DNA from: Sporobolomyces roseus
Taxonomy: Eukaryota > Basidiomycota > Microbotryomycetes > Sporidiobolales > Sporidiobolaceae
NCBI GenBank assembly: GCA_016617785.1
Contig: JADILM010000009.1
Span: 434,001-498,000 of the forward strand
Direction of reading: 5' to 3'
DNA: 64,000 nt
Shown: positions 23,907 through 34,825 of the stretch, in pieces
Layout of the letters: every line of letters starts with the position of its first letter
Position numbering within the stretch: position 1 is the stretch's first letter
Position numbers and translations under genes: made by a program
The notes under the pieces: generated by a model
Seen by the model: only the letters and a program-made list of their open reading frames with translations
Databases searched by the model: none
What the model was told of the DNA's origin: nothing

Positions 23907-24439
23907 TCTCTCGAAACCGAATTGATGAAGATCTATCTTGACTTTGCAGGTGCCGGAGGTCAAGCTGAAGGGTTGCAGTAGTCGACTGATGTACTAGAGG
24001 TATGCTATCGCTGTTTCGAGCTGATCCGAGAGGGTTGAGTGATGGTGAGGAAGTCAACAAGTCTGCTCGTTTCGCAAAATCCCGTAAGTCGAGAATCTGA
24101 ACTTTCACAATCTTTTCGCTCGATCACACAATCAGACGACGTACAGCTTCTAGACGCGATCCAAATATCTCGCTAGAGGAAATAGCTCTTCGCGGAAAGA
24201 AACGATTCATATTTCGCAAAACAAAGTCAGAAGGACGACAGCGTTCGACGGAGATTGCTTGCACTCAAGTACATCGATGCACAGCAAAGCGAACAGTTTT
24301 ATCCTTTGTAAACAATCACTAGTGTTGATCTGTTATCGCAGACGAAATCAACGATCAGCTTTAACAGCCCCCCTTCGCGATCTCCCGAATCGGATGTTGA
24401 ATCTCTGGCTTACCTTGTGCCGACGTCACCGCCGTCTAA
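23907..24439. promoter_or_regulatory. Upstream region of F-box-like gene B1
   Basis: It is homologous over roughly 150 bases to the region upstream of B2 (38177-38340). It contains two copies of the recurrent word TTTCGCA (24069-24075 and 24212-24218). No gene is supported. Confidence 0.5.
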
Positions 24440-25854
24440 CTACCTGGAGTCAAGAATACCAGTCGACCTTTCACCGCGATATCTCAATTCAATACCGAAT
24501 GCTCGACATTTTTCCCTCAATTCAACCAAAACTCCAGTGTCTTGCAGGTCGGTCGAAGGAGAAACTGACAAAATCCTGAGACAAGGAAGTGATCGGCTCT
24601 TGATAGCGTCGAAGAGGATCGAGTCGTTCGGAGATGCTGGCTCGAAGAAAAAAGAGGGAACTTGGAGGCGGGCGAGGGAAGGAGGGACGAGGTCGAGAAT
24701 CGGGATGAGCTTGAGCAGAGGCTGAAGTACAGGGCACTCAGTTGCTATGGAGAGATTCTTGAGCGGTAGCGAATTGAGAGAATTGAGAGTTGGTCGGAGT
24801 GTTTCCAGGATGAACTTCTTGAGACGGCGAAGGATAGCGGTGAATGCGTGATCCGCTGGAATAGGTCCGGCTTCGTCAGGCAGGATGGAGAGGTGAAAGT
24901 CTGATAGTGTCGAGAGACAGGAGAGGTCGAGAGGTAGGTCTTTGGTGTCGAAAGGGAAGGCAAGGCTGGTGAGAGAGGTCTGAGAGGAACGAAGGATATG
25001 TTGCAAGGTCGATGGTTCGAAAGCAGACTTGAGTACGAGTCGTCTGAGGTGACAGACTGCGTCGAGAGGAACGCGTTTGCAGTAGGGGTAGAAAGGAAGT
25101 TTGTCGACAACGAATGTTTCGAGTCGGGTCAGGTGAGCGAATATCGAGAGGAATGCGCCGTAGTCCAGCTCCTCCACGTAAGCGAGCTCTAGACACTTTA
25201 GATCAGCCTGATGTTCGATGACACCGTCAATGAACGCTTCTTCCACCGCTCCCAGGATTCTTTTCGCCTCGTCCCAATCAACGTCTGACACACTCCATTC
25301 GGCGAGGCTGTCATGTGCTCCCTCCCAGCTAGCAGAGATTGAATCGAGTTGACCTAGACCCATCAACATGCCTGGCCACCTTCCGAAACCCTCGCAATAA
25401 TGGGCCCGCCCGCAAAACGAAAGATGTAAATTCCTCACTGCTTTCAAACAACTTCGCACCGTCGCTAGCGTTCCTGAAAGTAGGTAGGTCTCTTGGTTAA
25501 CGATTGTCCATTCGTCATCGAAGTCGAGTTGGATTTGACGGTAAAGCAGAGGACGAGCGATTTGGAGAAAGTGATGATTGACGAGACAAAGGGAGGCGAG
25601 AATGGCTACGTGATCGTTGTAGGGGTGAGAAGGAATCGATTCGAAGATGTGGGTAATGAGTTCGGGAGGCAAGGAGTTGAAGGAGGGAGGGAATCGGGAA
25701 TCGGAAGGAGGACGAGGAGGAGAAGAGGAGGGTGAGCTGTGGGACCGATAAAGATCAGTTCGATCTCACACTGAGTACATTTCAAGGCTACGTACGAATG
25801 CTTAGCGTCTCCAAGGCTCATCTGTTCGAGTTGTAACGTTGAAGAGAGTTCCAT
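24440..25854 (-). CDS. F-box-like protein, class A, copy A3
   Basis: CDS complement(join(24440..25736,25796..25854)), 451 aa. The 59-nt first exon encodes MELSSTLQLEQMSLGDAKHS, followed by a 59-nt intron at the same position and phase as in A1. The linker SSPSSSPPRPPSDS leads into LPPELITHIFESIPSHPYND, then SLCLVNHHFLQIARPLLYRQI. The LRR-like body ends at FGIELRYRGERSTGILDSR, without the acidic extension of A1 and A4. It lies tail-to-head with A4 in the minus-strand tandem array. The F-box region is nearly identical to A4 while the body is much more diverged, which suggests fast evolution or exchange of the substrate-binding part. Confidence 0.83.
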
Positions 25855-26454
25855 CTTGAACGACTTGTTGTGACTGTTTGAGGGTTCGAGAAGGGCTGAG
25901 ATTGCGTTCAGTATATTCTTGAGAGTGAGTTGAGTCGATAGGGCGAGTTCCGACCAGATCTCGAGAGTGAAGTGAAAGGGAAGAAGGGAACTTTGAACTT
26001 TCGAATCGTTCCATAGGAACGCCAACTCCGTTTCTTCAAGTTGATGGTTCCCTGACTACGGCTGCACATTGCATGGAGGAAATCTCTTTCCGAGAAACGC
26101 TCAAGAAGGAGAGAAGAACGAAAAAGTCAAATTTCGCAAGCCAGTCATATTTTCACTCCGAGTTCGCGTCTATCGAGAAATGCTTCCAAATAGTCAAAGC
26201 CAGCATAGCTACATGATTGTCAAATCCCATACTGAGCGCTGCGATACTCCGTCTGCTCCTACTCGAGCCCGCGAACGTTTCGCTGTGCCTTCTCCTCCTC
26301 TCGACCTCTTTTGACTTTCCATCCTTCCGCCTGGGGTGAGACAAGCCACCAATCTCATCTGCTCAGTCCTTTTGCATCCTTCCGCTCCCTTGCCGTCTTG
26401 CTCATCGTTGGTATCCCTTTCCTTCTGGGAATTCGCCGAACCTCAGCTTTCCCT
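25855..26454. promoter_or_regulatory. Upstream region of F-box-like gene A3
   Basis: The 180 bases before the A3 start match the regions upstream of A2 and A5 and remain open in frame with the start (LLPFHFTLEIWSEL). A TTTCGCA word lies at 26132-26138. No other gene is visible. Confidence 0.5.
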
Positions 26455-27887
26455 CTAATAATACCCTTCGGATCCCTCTTCGTCTTCTTCCTCGCCGTCC
26501 GACTCTTCTACATAAGGTTCGAGGATGTACCATTGAGTGACGAGGTTCGGTGAAGTGCTGTGAAAAACGACAGTGATGCCGAGTTCTTTCTCGACTTGGC
26601 GACACCTCGATTGCTCGACTGGATCTGGGGTGCGCCGATAAGATTCCGTATCGCCTTCGGAAGGGAAGATTGTGATCTTCTCGAGTTGAGGCAGGCGGCC
26701 GTCGCGTTTCGCCCGGACGAGTTCGAGGTAATTGACTGCTTGGGGATCGAGGAATTCGAAGACGGTGCCAAAGTGACGGATCGAAGGAGGAAGGATGTCG
26801 AAGAGAAAGTGAGGTTTCATAGCTTGCGGGATGTAGTCTTCTCTGACAGTGATGGAGAGAGTCTTGATGGGAAGGAGCTGTGCCGAGCGAAGCATTGTGC
26901 AAAATCGCTCGACAAAACCTGCGATTTGCCGCGCCTGCAGATAAAGTTGCCGACTCCGAAGATCAAAGGAAGGTTCGAGGGGTTCCATGGTGCCACTGGT
27001 GTCCTCCTCCAAGACGATTCGAAGAGTATCGAGATTCTTCAGCCGTCGAAGATCGAGATCCGCGTAGTCGGGGTTGACGGCGAATGCGAGACTAGTGAGA
27101 GTCGTCCAGGATGAGTGTAGGATCCGTTCGAATGTTGGGCGATGGAGAGGTGAATGCGAGACGAAACGCTGTAGTTTGCAATTCAAGTTGCCGTTCCCGA
27201 TCGAATCAAATTGATCTCCGACGAGAGTCTCGAGTCCTTCCAACGTAAGTAATGTTCTCCACTGGTTTGGCGAACCAAAAGTGACTCCACGCAGTTCGAG
27301 GTGTTTGAGTTTAGGTTGATGTTTGCCGATTGCGTCCATGAACTCCTCAGCTTCTCGATCCTCGATCAACCCCGTCTGAATAGATTCGAGGCATTCCAAT
27401 TGCGAGAGTAGGTACGCCAGCGCCGTCAACTCGAGGGCCTTGATTTCTTCCATCGAGATACGAATCGCTTTGACTAGGACCGAACAATGTTGTACTTTGA
27501 GAAGCGATTGGAAGGTTTGACGGAGTGCTGACCAGGGTTGATTGTAATCGTCGAAGAAGTCGAGGTAGACTTGGTGATAGAGGAGAGGGCGAGCGATGTC
27601 GAGAAAGTGATGGTTGACTAGGCAGAGGGAGGCGAGAATAGCTACGTGATCGTTGTAGGGGTGAGAAGGAATCGATTTAAAGATGTGCGTGATGAGTTCG
27701 GGAGGCAAGGAGTCGAAGGAGGGAGGGGAGTGAGAATCGGAAGGAGGAGGGGAGGAAGAGCGAGGACAGCTGTGGGATCCATGAGGATCAGCTTAGTCTC
27801 ACGCTGAGCATAGAGAAGGACTACATACGATTGCTTAGCGTCTCCTAGGCTCACCTGTTTGAGTTGCAAAGTTGCAGGGAGTTCCAT
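26455..27887 (-). CDS. F-box-like protein, class A, copy A4
   Basis: CDS complement(join(26455..27769,27829..27887)), 457 aa. The 59-nt first exon encodes MELPATLQLKQVSLGDAKQS, followed by a 59-nt intron (donor GTATGT). The linker (RSSSPPPSDSHSPPSF) and the motif LPPELITHIFKSIPSHPYND are very like A1. The body shares with A1 long stretches such as LPIKTLSITV and FGTVFEFLDPQAVNY, and the C-terminus is acidic (ESDGEEEDEEGSEGYY). Upstream, about 650 bases up to position 28650 are recognisably the inverted copy of 1-694. So A1 with its flank and A4 with its flank form the outer arms of the inverted duplication. Confidence 0.85.
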
Positions 27888-28305
27888 CTTGAAAGACTCG
27901 TTGTGATTGTTTGAGGGTTGAGAACGCGAGTGGTAACCGTTTGAGTAGTTGCTCGAGTGTTCCTGACTGATTGAGCGAGTGGAAAGCGGAATCCGAGAGT
28001 GAAGTGAGAGGAAGGAAAGGGAAAGGGTGAATCGCAGAAATGTGCAGAGTCGAATAACTCGCTACAAACGGCTCCCGAACGGTAGGCAGCGTTCCACTCG
28101 TAGAAGAGCTCACAGACTGAGCCTTCAGGGATGAAAAGGTTGAAAGTAGAACCTAAAGTCGAAAACCGAGATATTTCCTTCGTTTCGCACGACAATCACT
28201 CACGCCTCTCTCGATGCGGCTCTCCGATATAGTCACGTCTATAATGCAGAAATAGTAGCAGAAGTTTACCTTACTTGACTTCCTCCTCTCTACAAATCAA
28301 TCGAC

Positions 28306-28743
28306 CTAAATTCTCGTCTCCCTCCCTTCCCTCTTTCGAGCCCTACAGCCAGCCGCCCTCCCATATTTTGTCATCGAGCCTGTACTAATCCAGATTGGGG
28401 TGTCTTGAAAAGAAGAAGTAGTCGGAAGAAGCCGGCCGGCGAACGGGAAGATCGAGGAAGCGAGGTTTGATTCATCGAATCGCAAGAAGAGGGAAAATGG
28501 ATGGGGCGTAACTGGAGGACGTTGACTTGGAAGAGACTGTGAGAGTAAGGAGATGTAGCGGCGGAAGGAAGTGTCGTCGGAAGCGGGTTGATGGTGAAGT
28601 CGGAGAAACATTGCGAGGAATGAGAAAGTGGTCGAGCGAATCTTGCCAATTTTCACCAGTTCCTCAACTTCCGGTCTACTCCCTCTGACTCCATTCTCTC
28701 CACCTCCTCCCTTGTGAAGTCCGACGGTCCTCACATACTCCAC
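28306..28743 (-). pseudogene. Copy of the unidentified ORF at the left window edge
   Basis: The minus-strand frame 28306-28743 contains the segment conserved with 2-286, including SLLSQSLP, HPFSLFLRF and TPIWISTGSM. It ends a few codons earlier than the left copy, at TAG. Upstream of the shared part the reading (a glycine-rich stretch near GLHKGGGGENG) looks non-coding, so this is probably a 5'-truncated fragment carried along in the duplication. I do not recognise the family. A TTTCGCA word lies at 28183-28189, between this ORF and F-box-like gene A4. Confidence 0.35.
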
Positions 28744-28875
28744 TCCCCCGATTCGTAGAACGGTTCATCACTTTCCTTTGCTTCCTCCAACTTCCTCTAC
28801 AGGCCCTCAAAGGTGTTGGAAGCGCACTCACGAATGGAAGGTGATCGAGACTGTTGGAATGACCGTCGTCGTGCT

Positions 28876-30360
28876 CTAAATGGTCGAGACGGTCGAAATC
28901 GAGGAAATAGAGGAAATCGAGGAAATAGAGGAATTGGAAGAGTCCGAAGAGGTTGAGGAAGTTTCGCTACTATCTGAAGAATCAGAGGTCGATTCGGAAT
29001 CGCTCCAGGAATTCTCCGGCTCTGTCGCGCTGTCTGTCTGCCAAGGGTCAAGGTCGAGTCTTGTGTCGATAACTGGCCTCCTTTTCCGAACGACGAGAAC
29101 CTGCATTCCATGTTTCTTCCCGATTCGGCGGATTGCTGCACCAATACCATAGAAAGGCTTGAAAGTGGTTGGAAGTACCGACAGGCGTCTGAGATGCGGC
29201 AAGGTCTGATTGCGAACTCCTTCGAACAAAAGATCCCGGTTGTTTCCGCGATCATCCCAGAAGGGGAAGGCTGCCGAGAGATGGACGAGGGATGGGGGTA
29301 GGATGTCGAAGAGAGGCGAGTGACGGATGGCACGCGAGATGAGGTTATCTCGGGTTGAGATCGATAAAGTTTTCACTGGTAGTGACTGGATCGAGACGAG
29401 AGTCGGTCGCACAGTGACGGGGAGCAGATCGGCAAGACTCGAGACAAGCGGGTCTGTATCGTCGGTAGGGCGAAGTCTGAACGCAGGAGCTCTGACCAGG
29501 AGGAGTCGGACATGAGTGAGATGACGGAGAGAGGAGAGGTCGAGCGGTTCATTGATTGTGCTGAGTTGGAAAGCGAGGGAGGTGAGGCTGGAGTGAGATG
29601 ATGATAGAATCTGTTGAAGCAGAGAAGGGTGTTCGATGCGAGACGTAGCGACTAGACGGCGAAGTTTGCATATGGGTTTGAGGAGTCCCCCCTCCTTCGA
29701 TTCCGGTGGATGTACGAAGTCGCCGATGAAAGTATCAAGATCGCTGAGAGTAGAGAAGATCGAGGAGAACGTGTCGTGATCCAATGGCAGATTTGGAACC
29801 TCCAACCTTTTCAATCCCTTTTGATGCCTCAATATCGACTCGATGAAGACCTTGCCAAGTTCTTCAGGTCTCGTAGTCCACCAACTCGTACGAATCGAGA
29901 GTAATGGGCCGAGCTGTGACAGAACATGGCTCAAGGCTACCATATCGAGTTTCGCCGTGCCGACCTCAAAGAACGAAACCCTGAGCTCTTTGACTAGAGT
30001 CGAGCCCGTTCGAGTTGTCGTCAGGGTTCGGAACAAGTGGGGATAGGACTTGTGTTCATCTTCGAATTCCTCTTCGAGGTTGAGGTGAATGTCGGTGTAG
30101 AGGAGAGGTCGAGCGATAGAGAGGAAGAATTTATTGACTAGACAGATTCGGGCGAGGGAAGCGAAACGGGCTTTCGAGGGATGATGAGGGATGTTATCGA
30201 GGATTAGGACGAGTACTTCCGTGGGTACAGAGGAGAGGGAAGCTGGCGGGAAGGGAGGGAGATTCGGAGGGGGAGAGGGAGAGGAGCGACATCTGGAGAG
30301 CTAAACAGGGTTAGTACAGGGTGCTCGAAGAGTTTTCTATCGAACGTACTGCTCAGTCAT
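28876..30360 (-). CDS. F-box-like protein with Ser/Glu repeat tail (A6)
   Basis: Predicted CDS complement(join(28876..30292,30350..30360)), 475 aa. The first exon would be only 11 nt (MTEQ, donor GTACGT); the second begins after acceptor CTCCAG. The F-box-like segment is weaker (VPTEVLVLILDNIPHHP) but is followed by the family signature RICLVNKFFLSIARPLLYTDI. The body resembles A5, including LPVKTLSIST and a DPWQTDS element near the C-terminus. The tail is a low-complexity Ser/Asp/Glu run ending in repeats of ISS (ISSISSISSIST), made by a 9-base repeat at about 28885-28945. The start exon is the least certain part, because the MELSST exon of class A is absent. Confidence 0.72.
28885..28945 (+). 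repeat. 9-base tandem repeat inside F-box-like gene A6
   Basis: About six imperfect units of GAAATMGAG occur in a row. On the coding (minus) strand they encode the ISS repeats at the C-terminus of gene A6. A slippage-prone coding minisatellite is the simplest reading. Confidence 0.7.
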
Positions 30361-30794
30361 CGATCTGAAGCCTATCCTGATGTCGAAAGAGCTTCGAGAT
30401 TGAACTAGATGATGAAGATCTGTTTCGGGTGGACGTTGCCTTTGAAGACGATGCCCACCTTCTTGATAGGCGTCTAGATGTGTTCTTTATCGGTACTAAT
30501 GGTCGCGATTGAAGATTGTCGTGTCGAGGGAGTGAAGAAGCGAGGTTTTCCAAAACTCACCAATGATCCATTTCGCAAGTGTCTCTTTCGACTCACTAAC
30601 AGAGACAATCAAGCTCAGTATGATACTGCGTCATTCGCACGTTGTTCACCCCGTGGTTTCGGATATTGAGGAGAACCTTTCGAAAGAAACAGAGAAAGAT
30701 GTGAAGATGCGAGGTTGTTACAACAATACCGGGTTGGGGACCATCTATTCCCCTTCTCCATAATACCATACAACCCTTACTGCCGAAGAGCACA
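30361..30794. other. Intergenic region
   Basis: It lies between the methyltransferase-like gene end (30795, -) and F-box-like gene A6. A minus-strand frame of 66 aa at 30353-30553 is Ser/Arg-rich and unassigned. A TTTCGCA word lies at 30571-30577. Confidence 0.35.
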
Positions 30795-31979
30795 CTACAA
30801 CTTGCGATACAACCTCAAAACAACCCTCGAATTCTCCAATTTGACATGCATTCCCTTCCCACTCTCTTCGACATCTCGATTGTAAACATCTGCACCACCT
30901 TCCGGCATCCTGAACCATTTCCCTTCTTCACTCTTGACGATTTCCCACTTCGCTTCCCCTCCTCCTCCTCCACAAAGAGCGTGATCGAGCAATTGGCCGA
31001 GAGGATAAGTTCTACCGCTTGGACCGATTGGAATGAAAGCGAGAGAAGCGGATTCGATGATGAGGAGATAAGAGTTTTTGGGAGCGGAAGCGGTGAGGTT
31101 AGAGAGGAAGTGAAGAGTCGAAGGTCGAGATTGGAGGAAAAGTTCAGTGATGGTGAAACAGATTGTGACGAGTTTGAGATTTCGCGAGGAGAGGTCGAGA
31201 TTGAGTGGTGGTAGAGGTGAAGGAGCGGCGTTGGGGTCGGCAGAGTAAGCGGCTAAGAGATCTCCTTGAACGAATTCCAGTTCCATCTTCGTCTTTCCTC
31301 CTTCACCAGTTTCCGTCAGACTCTTCCATTCCTCCTTCATCCCTTCATGCATCTTCCTCGCGAGTTCTCCCCAACTCCCTTGATCGATAGCTTGAATCTT
31401 GATCTTGGTCTTGATGGTTCAAGAATTTCGTTATTCGCACTAGAATGCATCCTCGAGCGATAATCTCCGCTCCTGCTCTCGCACCGTCATAGTCACCTCT
31501 TGATCTTCCACCTTCGCTTTCACTTCGACCGGTTTCTCCTCCTCTTTCGACTCCTCTTCCCTCTTCTTCATTTCCCTTCTTCTCCTTTCCGCCGTTACAT
31601 TTCTCGCTTCCTGTTCTTTCGCATCCGTCTCCCATCCGAGAATAGCTCCAACATCCAGCTCTTTGAATGCTCGCTCATACAAGACACTCCTAGCCGGAGT
31701 CCGTCGAGCGAAATAATCCTCCCTCCAATTCTCTCCATCTTCTCCTTCTGTTCCGAACGCAGCTAGATACTCCTTGTTGTACAATAGTGATTTGACATGT
31801 TGTAGAGTAGGTGTGAATTGATTCGAACGGCGTAGATGGGAAGTGAGACGAGAGAGGACAGTGAGAAGTTGAGTAGTCGAGGTGAAGAGGGTAGAAGTTG
31901 GGTTCAAAGATAGCGCAGTGGATGACTTGATCGCTTTGGTTGTTTGAGGTCCTTTCGTACGCGTTGAAGTGTCGTCTCG
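30795..31979 (-). pseudogene. 25S rRNA uridine methyltransferase-like (Bmt6-type), frame broken
   Basis: The two halves resemble the Bmt6 family of SAM-dependent 25S rRNA methyltransferases. The N-terminal exon (from 31979) has LRRSNQFTPTLQHVKSLLYN and YFARRTPARSVLYERAF. The C-terminal exon has IQAIDQGSWGELARKM, then TICFTITELFLQ and LLIIESAS. Between them the SAM-binding motif (GARAGAEIIARGCIL, about 31441-31486) sits in a third frame. Its downstream join is explained by a very short intron (31-43 nt, donor GTGCGA, ending at 31410, 31404 or 31398). The upstream join has no splice solution that I can find and looks like a one-base shift near 31490. So this is either a pseudogene, a sequence error or an unusual intron. 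The 5' end beyond 31979 is unresolved. Confidence 0.5.
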
Positions 31980-32603
31980 CTGTAAAGAGATCAAGATCAG
32001 GAGGAGACTCGATTGGAGCTAGGAGAGCAAGGGGAACTCACACAGCTAGTCACCAGTGACGCTAATCAGTCTACGCATTTCTGTCTGGGTCCAAGAGCTT
32101 ATTCGGTTGAGTCGAGGTGAGCTAAGGGATGTCGAAGATTCGAACGAACTCTTTTGACCAGAACCCTTCACTACCAATCTCAAGCAAGCTCTCCAATGAC
32201 TGCTGGACTCGCTTATGGAGTATTATCGACTGTCTAATGGATATCTAGAGTGGATCTGCTTCGTTATCGCTTCTATCTTGCTTGCTTCGTTTTCCTCCTC
32301 CAAAGTCAAGCAACCCTCGACTCGCAAGCACAAGTAGACGTTCAAGTGTTCAAGATACAATCTGTTCCGGTTCAAGACGACGCCGAACAACGTATTCGTG
32401 TGCAACGAATTGCAAAATTTAGAGTTCGAGACTAGTCCTTCAAATTGTCACTCTCGCCTCTTACTCGGTTGACACACTGCTTTTCTTCTTCCTCCTCTAT
32501 CACATAGGAGCCCTCAAGCTAGTTTGCTCTATACACCTGCCATCTCCGACTCATATCGTCGTGCCACATCCCAGTCACTAGCCGTTTGGATCGACGCTTC
32601 GCT
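31980..32603. promoter_or_regulatory. Divergent intergenic region
   Basis: It separates the methyltransferase-like gene (-) and the 419-aa gene (+). It includes a probable 5' intron of the former (about 31980-32041, donor GTGAGTTCC). No other gene is supported. Confidence 0.4.
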
Positions 32604-34175
32604 ATGCCAGCACTCCTCGACCATCAAGCAGAGCAAAGGATGCCCTGGAGGGTTACGAAAGATGTTGAACAGAAGAGAAGAGACGAGCTGCCAGAGCGTC
32701 GCAGGAAATCCGGAGCACAAGTGATCACAACTTTAGCAAGGCAAGTCCTTTTTCCTACCTTCTTGCCTCGTTCATTCGCTTACTCAACTATGTTTCGCGT
32801 ACAGTATCATCGCTCATGGATCCACGTATCTGATTCTCGAACCAAATGGGTTCAAGGATGTTTTGGTATTAACGGATATGGATCAGTATAAGAAGTTGGG
32901 CGATGAAAAGCGGGGAGAGGTCTTGCCACCCAGTCAGGAGACCTTCGTGAGTCGCCAAGCTCTGTCTAAGTCTCTTGTATCGTGTAGATGACCTTTGACA
33001 ACGTGCAGAGACAATACATGGGGGTCGAAATTTAAAGCTCTCCCCGCCCGCTTCTCGCTAACTCGGATACACCTCACAGTACGCTGGATACACCTCCGGA
33101 GCTGGACTTCATATTCATACGGAGTATTACACAACAGAAGATGCCGATTTCGCTCGAAAGCTCCATAAACGGTATCCAAAGGGGCGTTTTTTCTTTGCAA
33201 AGAGCGAGCTTGCCCATACCGTAAGCTTTAACGTTCCTCTACAGCTGTACGCGTATGTAACTGTGTACTTCTCTCTATAGGAGTTACTCGACGCTGTTGC
33301 TGCTGCTGTTGCCGAGGCGACTCCCGGAGCTCAAGGTCCCCATCACCCGCAGAATACTCAAGCTCGCAACAGACAGCAGAGAGCCTCGAACATCAAATCA
33401 ACCGCCAAGCAACGCCAGCGTCCAGTCGACGCTCGAGGGAAGCGCGCGCAGGTACTTCGGTCGACGGGAGGGAGGGTTAATTATCGAGAAGAGAGTGAAG
33501 AAGAGGTGGAAAGCGAGAAATCTGACGAGGATGACGACTTCGAAGGTGATTCTCAGCAAGAAGAGCAAGACTCAGATATTGAGATCATAGACGTCAAAGC
33601 AGAAGACAGTGACTCGGACATTGAAATCATCGAGAACCCCAGTTTGAAGAAACGCCCATCGCCTCAAGACCCGTCCTCGAAGCGATCTCGTGCCGCAGTC
33701 TCGTCGGACGAAGACGATGCGAACGATAAACCTCCTTCCCCACCGCCGCAACCGATTCTGATGAAGAACAGGAAACCGGGAGGTGCGAGTAGGGAAGCTG
33801 AGAATCTGCGAAGAAGCCGTTTCAACGATGTGAGTTCTTCTCAATGTAACTTCCAGTAAAGGAGCAAAAGCTGATCACCCTCTTGACCTCTTACTTCAGC
33901 GAACGAAGATGCAGCGAGCTGAAGACTTGACTTTGCAGAGGGCCGCTCAGCTCAAAGCTTTCGACGCTGCCGACAAAGAAGACATAGCCGCAGCGGAAGA
34001 ACGTCTGAAGCGATCGAACGCTTTAGATCGGCTCGCTCAAGCAGAGCGGGAGATTGCACAGCTAGATCTGGCACGCGTGAGACGCAGAACAGAAGCGAGA
34101 GCTAAGGAAGGAAAACAGTTTGACGCGAAGTTCGGGAAGTTGGCGGCTCCTCAGGGGACAGCGAATTGGCACTAG
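32604..34175 (+). CDS. Acidic protein with two SUMO-interaction-like motifs and C-terminal coiled coil
   Basis: CDS join(32604..32740,32805..32946,33009..33023,33080..33220,33281..33829,33900..34175), 419 aa, frame-consistent. Intron 1 uses a GC donor (GCAAGT), exon 3 has only 15 nt, and intron 3 has donor GTCGAA with a clear CTAAC branch. I do not recognise the N-terminal part (SIIAHGSTYLILEPNGFKDV; YTSGAGLHIHTEYYTTED). The middle is rich in Glu/Asp and holds two near-identical motifs, DSDIEIID and DSDIEIIE, flanked by acidic residues and serines as in SUMO-interacting motifs. A basic stretch LKKRPSP..SKRSR may be a nuclear signal. The C-terminal 90 aa form a charged coiled coil (RLAQAEREIAQLDLARVRRR). 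A nuclear role is inferred, not shown. Confidence 0.7.
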
Positions 34176-34469
34176 CTTCTATCTTGATTCAACCTGATAT
34201 TCTCCTTTTGTTAGCTTCGTCGTTTCCCTCTTTCGAAAATACTTTATCCTTTTTTTATGCTTCTCCGTCACCAGACTCTCTTCAACCTTCTTCACATTCA
34301 GACCCTATTGATCAAACTCTTAATACTTTCCACTATCTGCAAGCACGCTCGTCCTCCTATCGAATCACTCTGCCACGACGATTCGTTCGAAGTCAGCTCT
34401 TTGACCGCTTCTTCGCATTTAGGCAGATCTTCTCATACTTCCTCCTCGTCCAGAGTATAGTCAACAGCG

Positions 34470-34665
34470 CGAGTGATTAAGGATTGTTCTGCGAGAGCCA
34501 GGCGAGATTGCAGCGCTCGTCAGAAGTCTGAGCGAGAAAAAGGAACTCGGAAAATTCCCGCAGAATCGAAATCGGCGTGGAAACGAAAAGATTGCAACGC
34601 AGGAAGCAGAACGAATGAAATACGCACAACAGAAGAAGCGACGACGAAAAGTCGAAAGGAAGTAA
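34470..34665 (+). CDS. Possible short basic exon
   Basis: After a possible acceptor (GATTAAG, about 34478-34484) one frame reads LREPGEIAALVRSLSEKKEL, continues through IATQEAERMKYAQQKKRRRK and stops at TAA 34663-34665. The amphipathic, then strongly basic composition looks like a real C-terminus, but I cannot find a supported 5' exon in the 300 bases before it. It could be a small nuclear or ribosome-related protein, or chance. Confidence 0.25.
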
Positions 34666-34825
34666 AGACTGGAGTAAAAGCGCAAAAGGTGAATGATCTT
34701 CCTCCACGAGCGATTGCATCCACGACTCCATCATGTCCCTCGTGAGCATTCTCCTACACCATCCGTCTCGTTCCCTTGCACCTCATCTCCTTCACCTCGC
34801 GTTCTCCAGCCAAGTCGCTTCGCAC

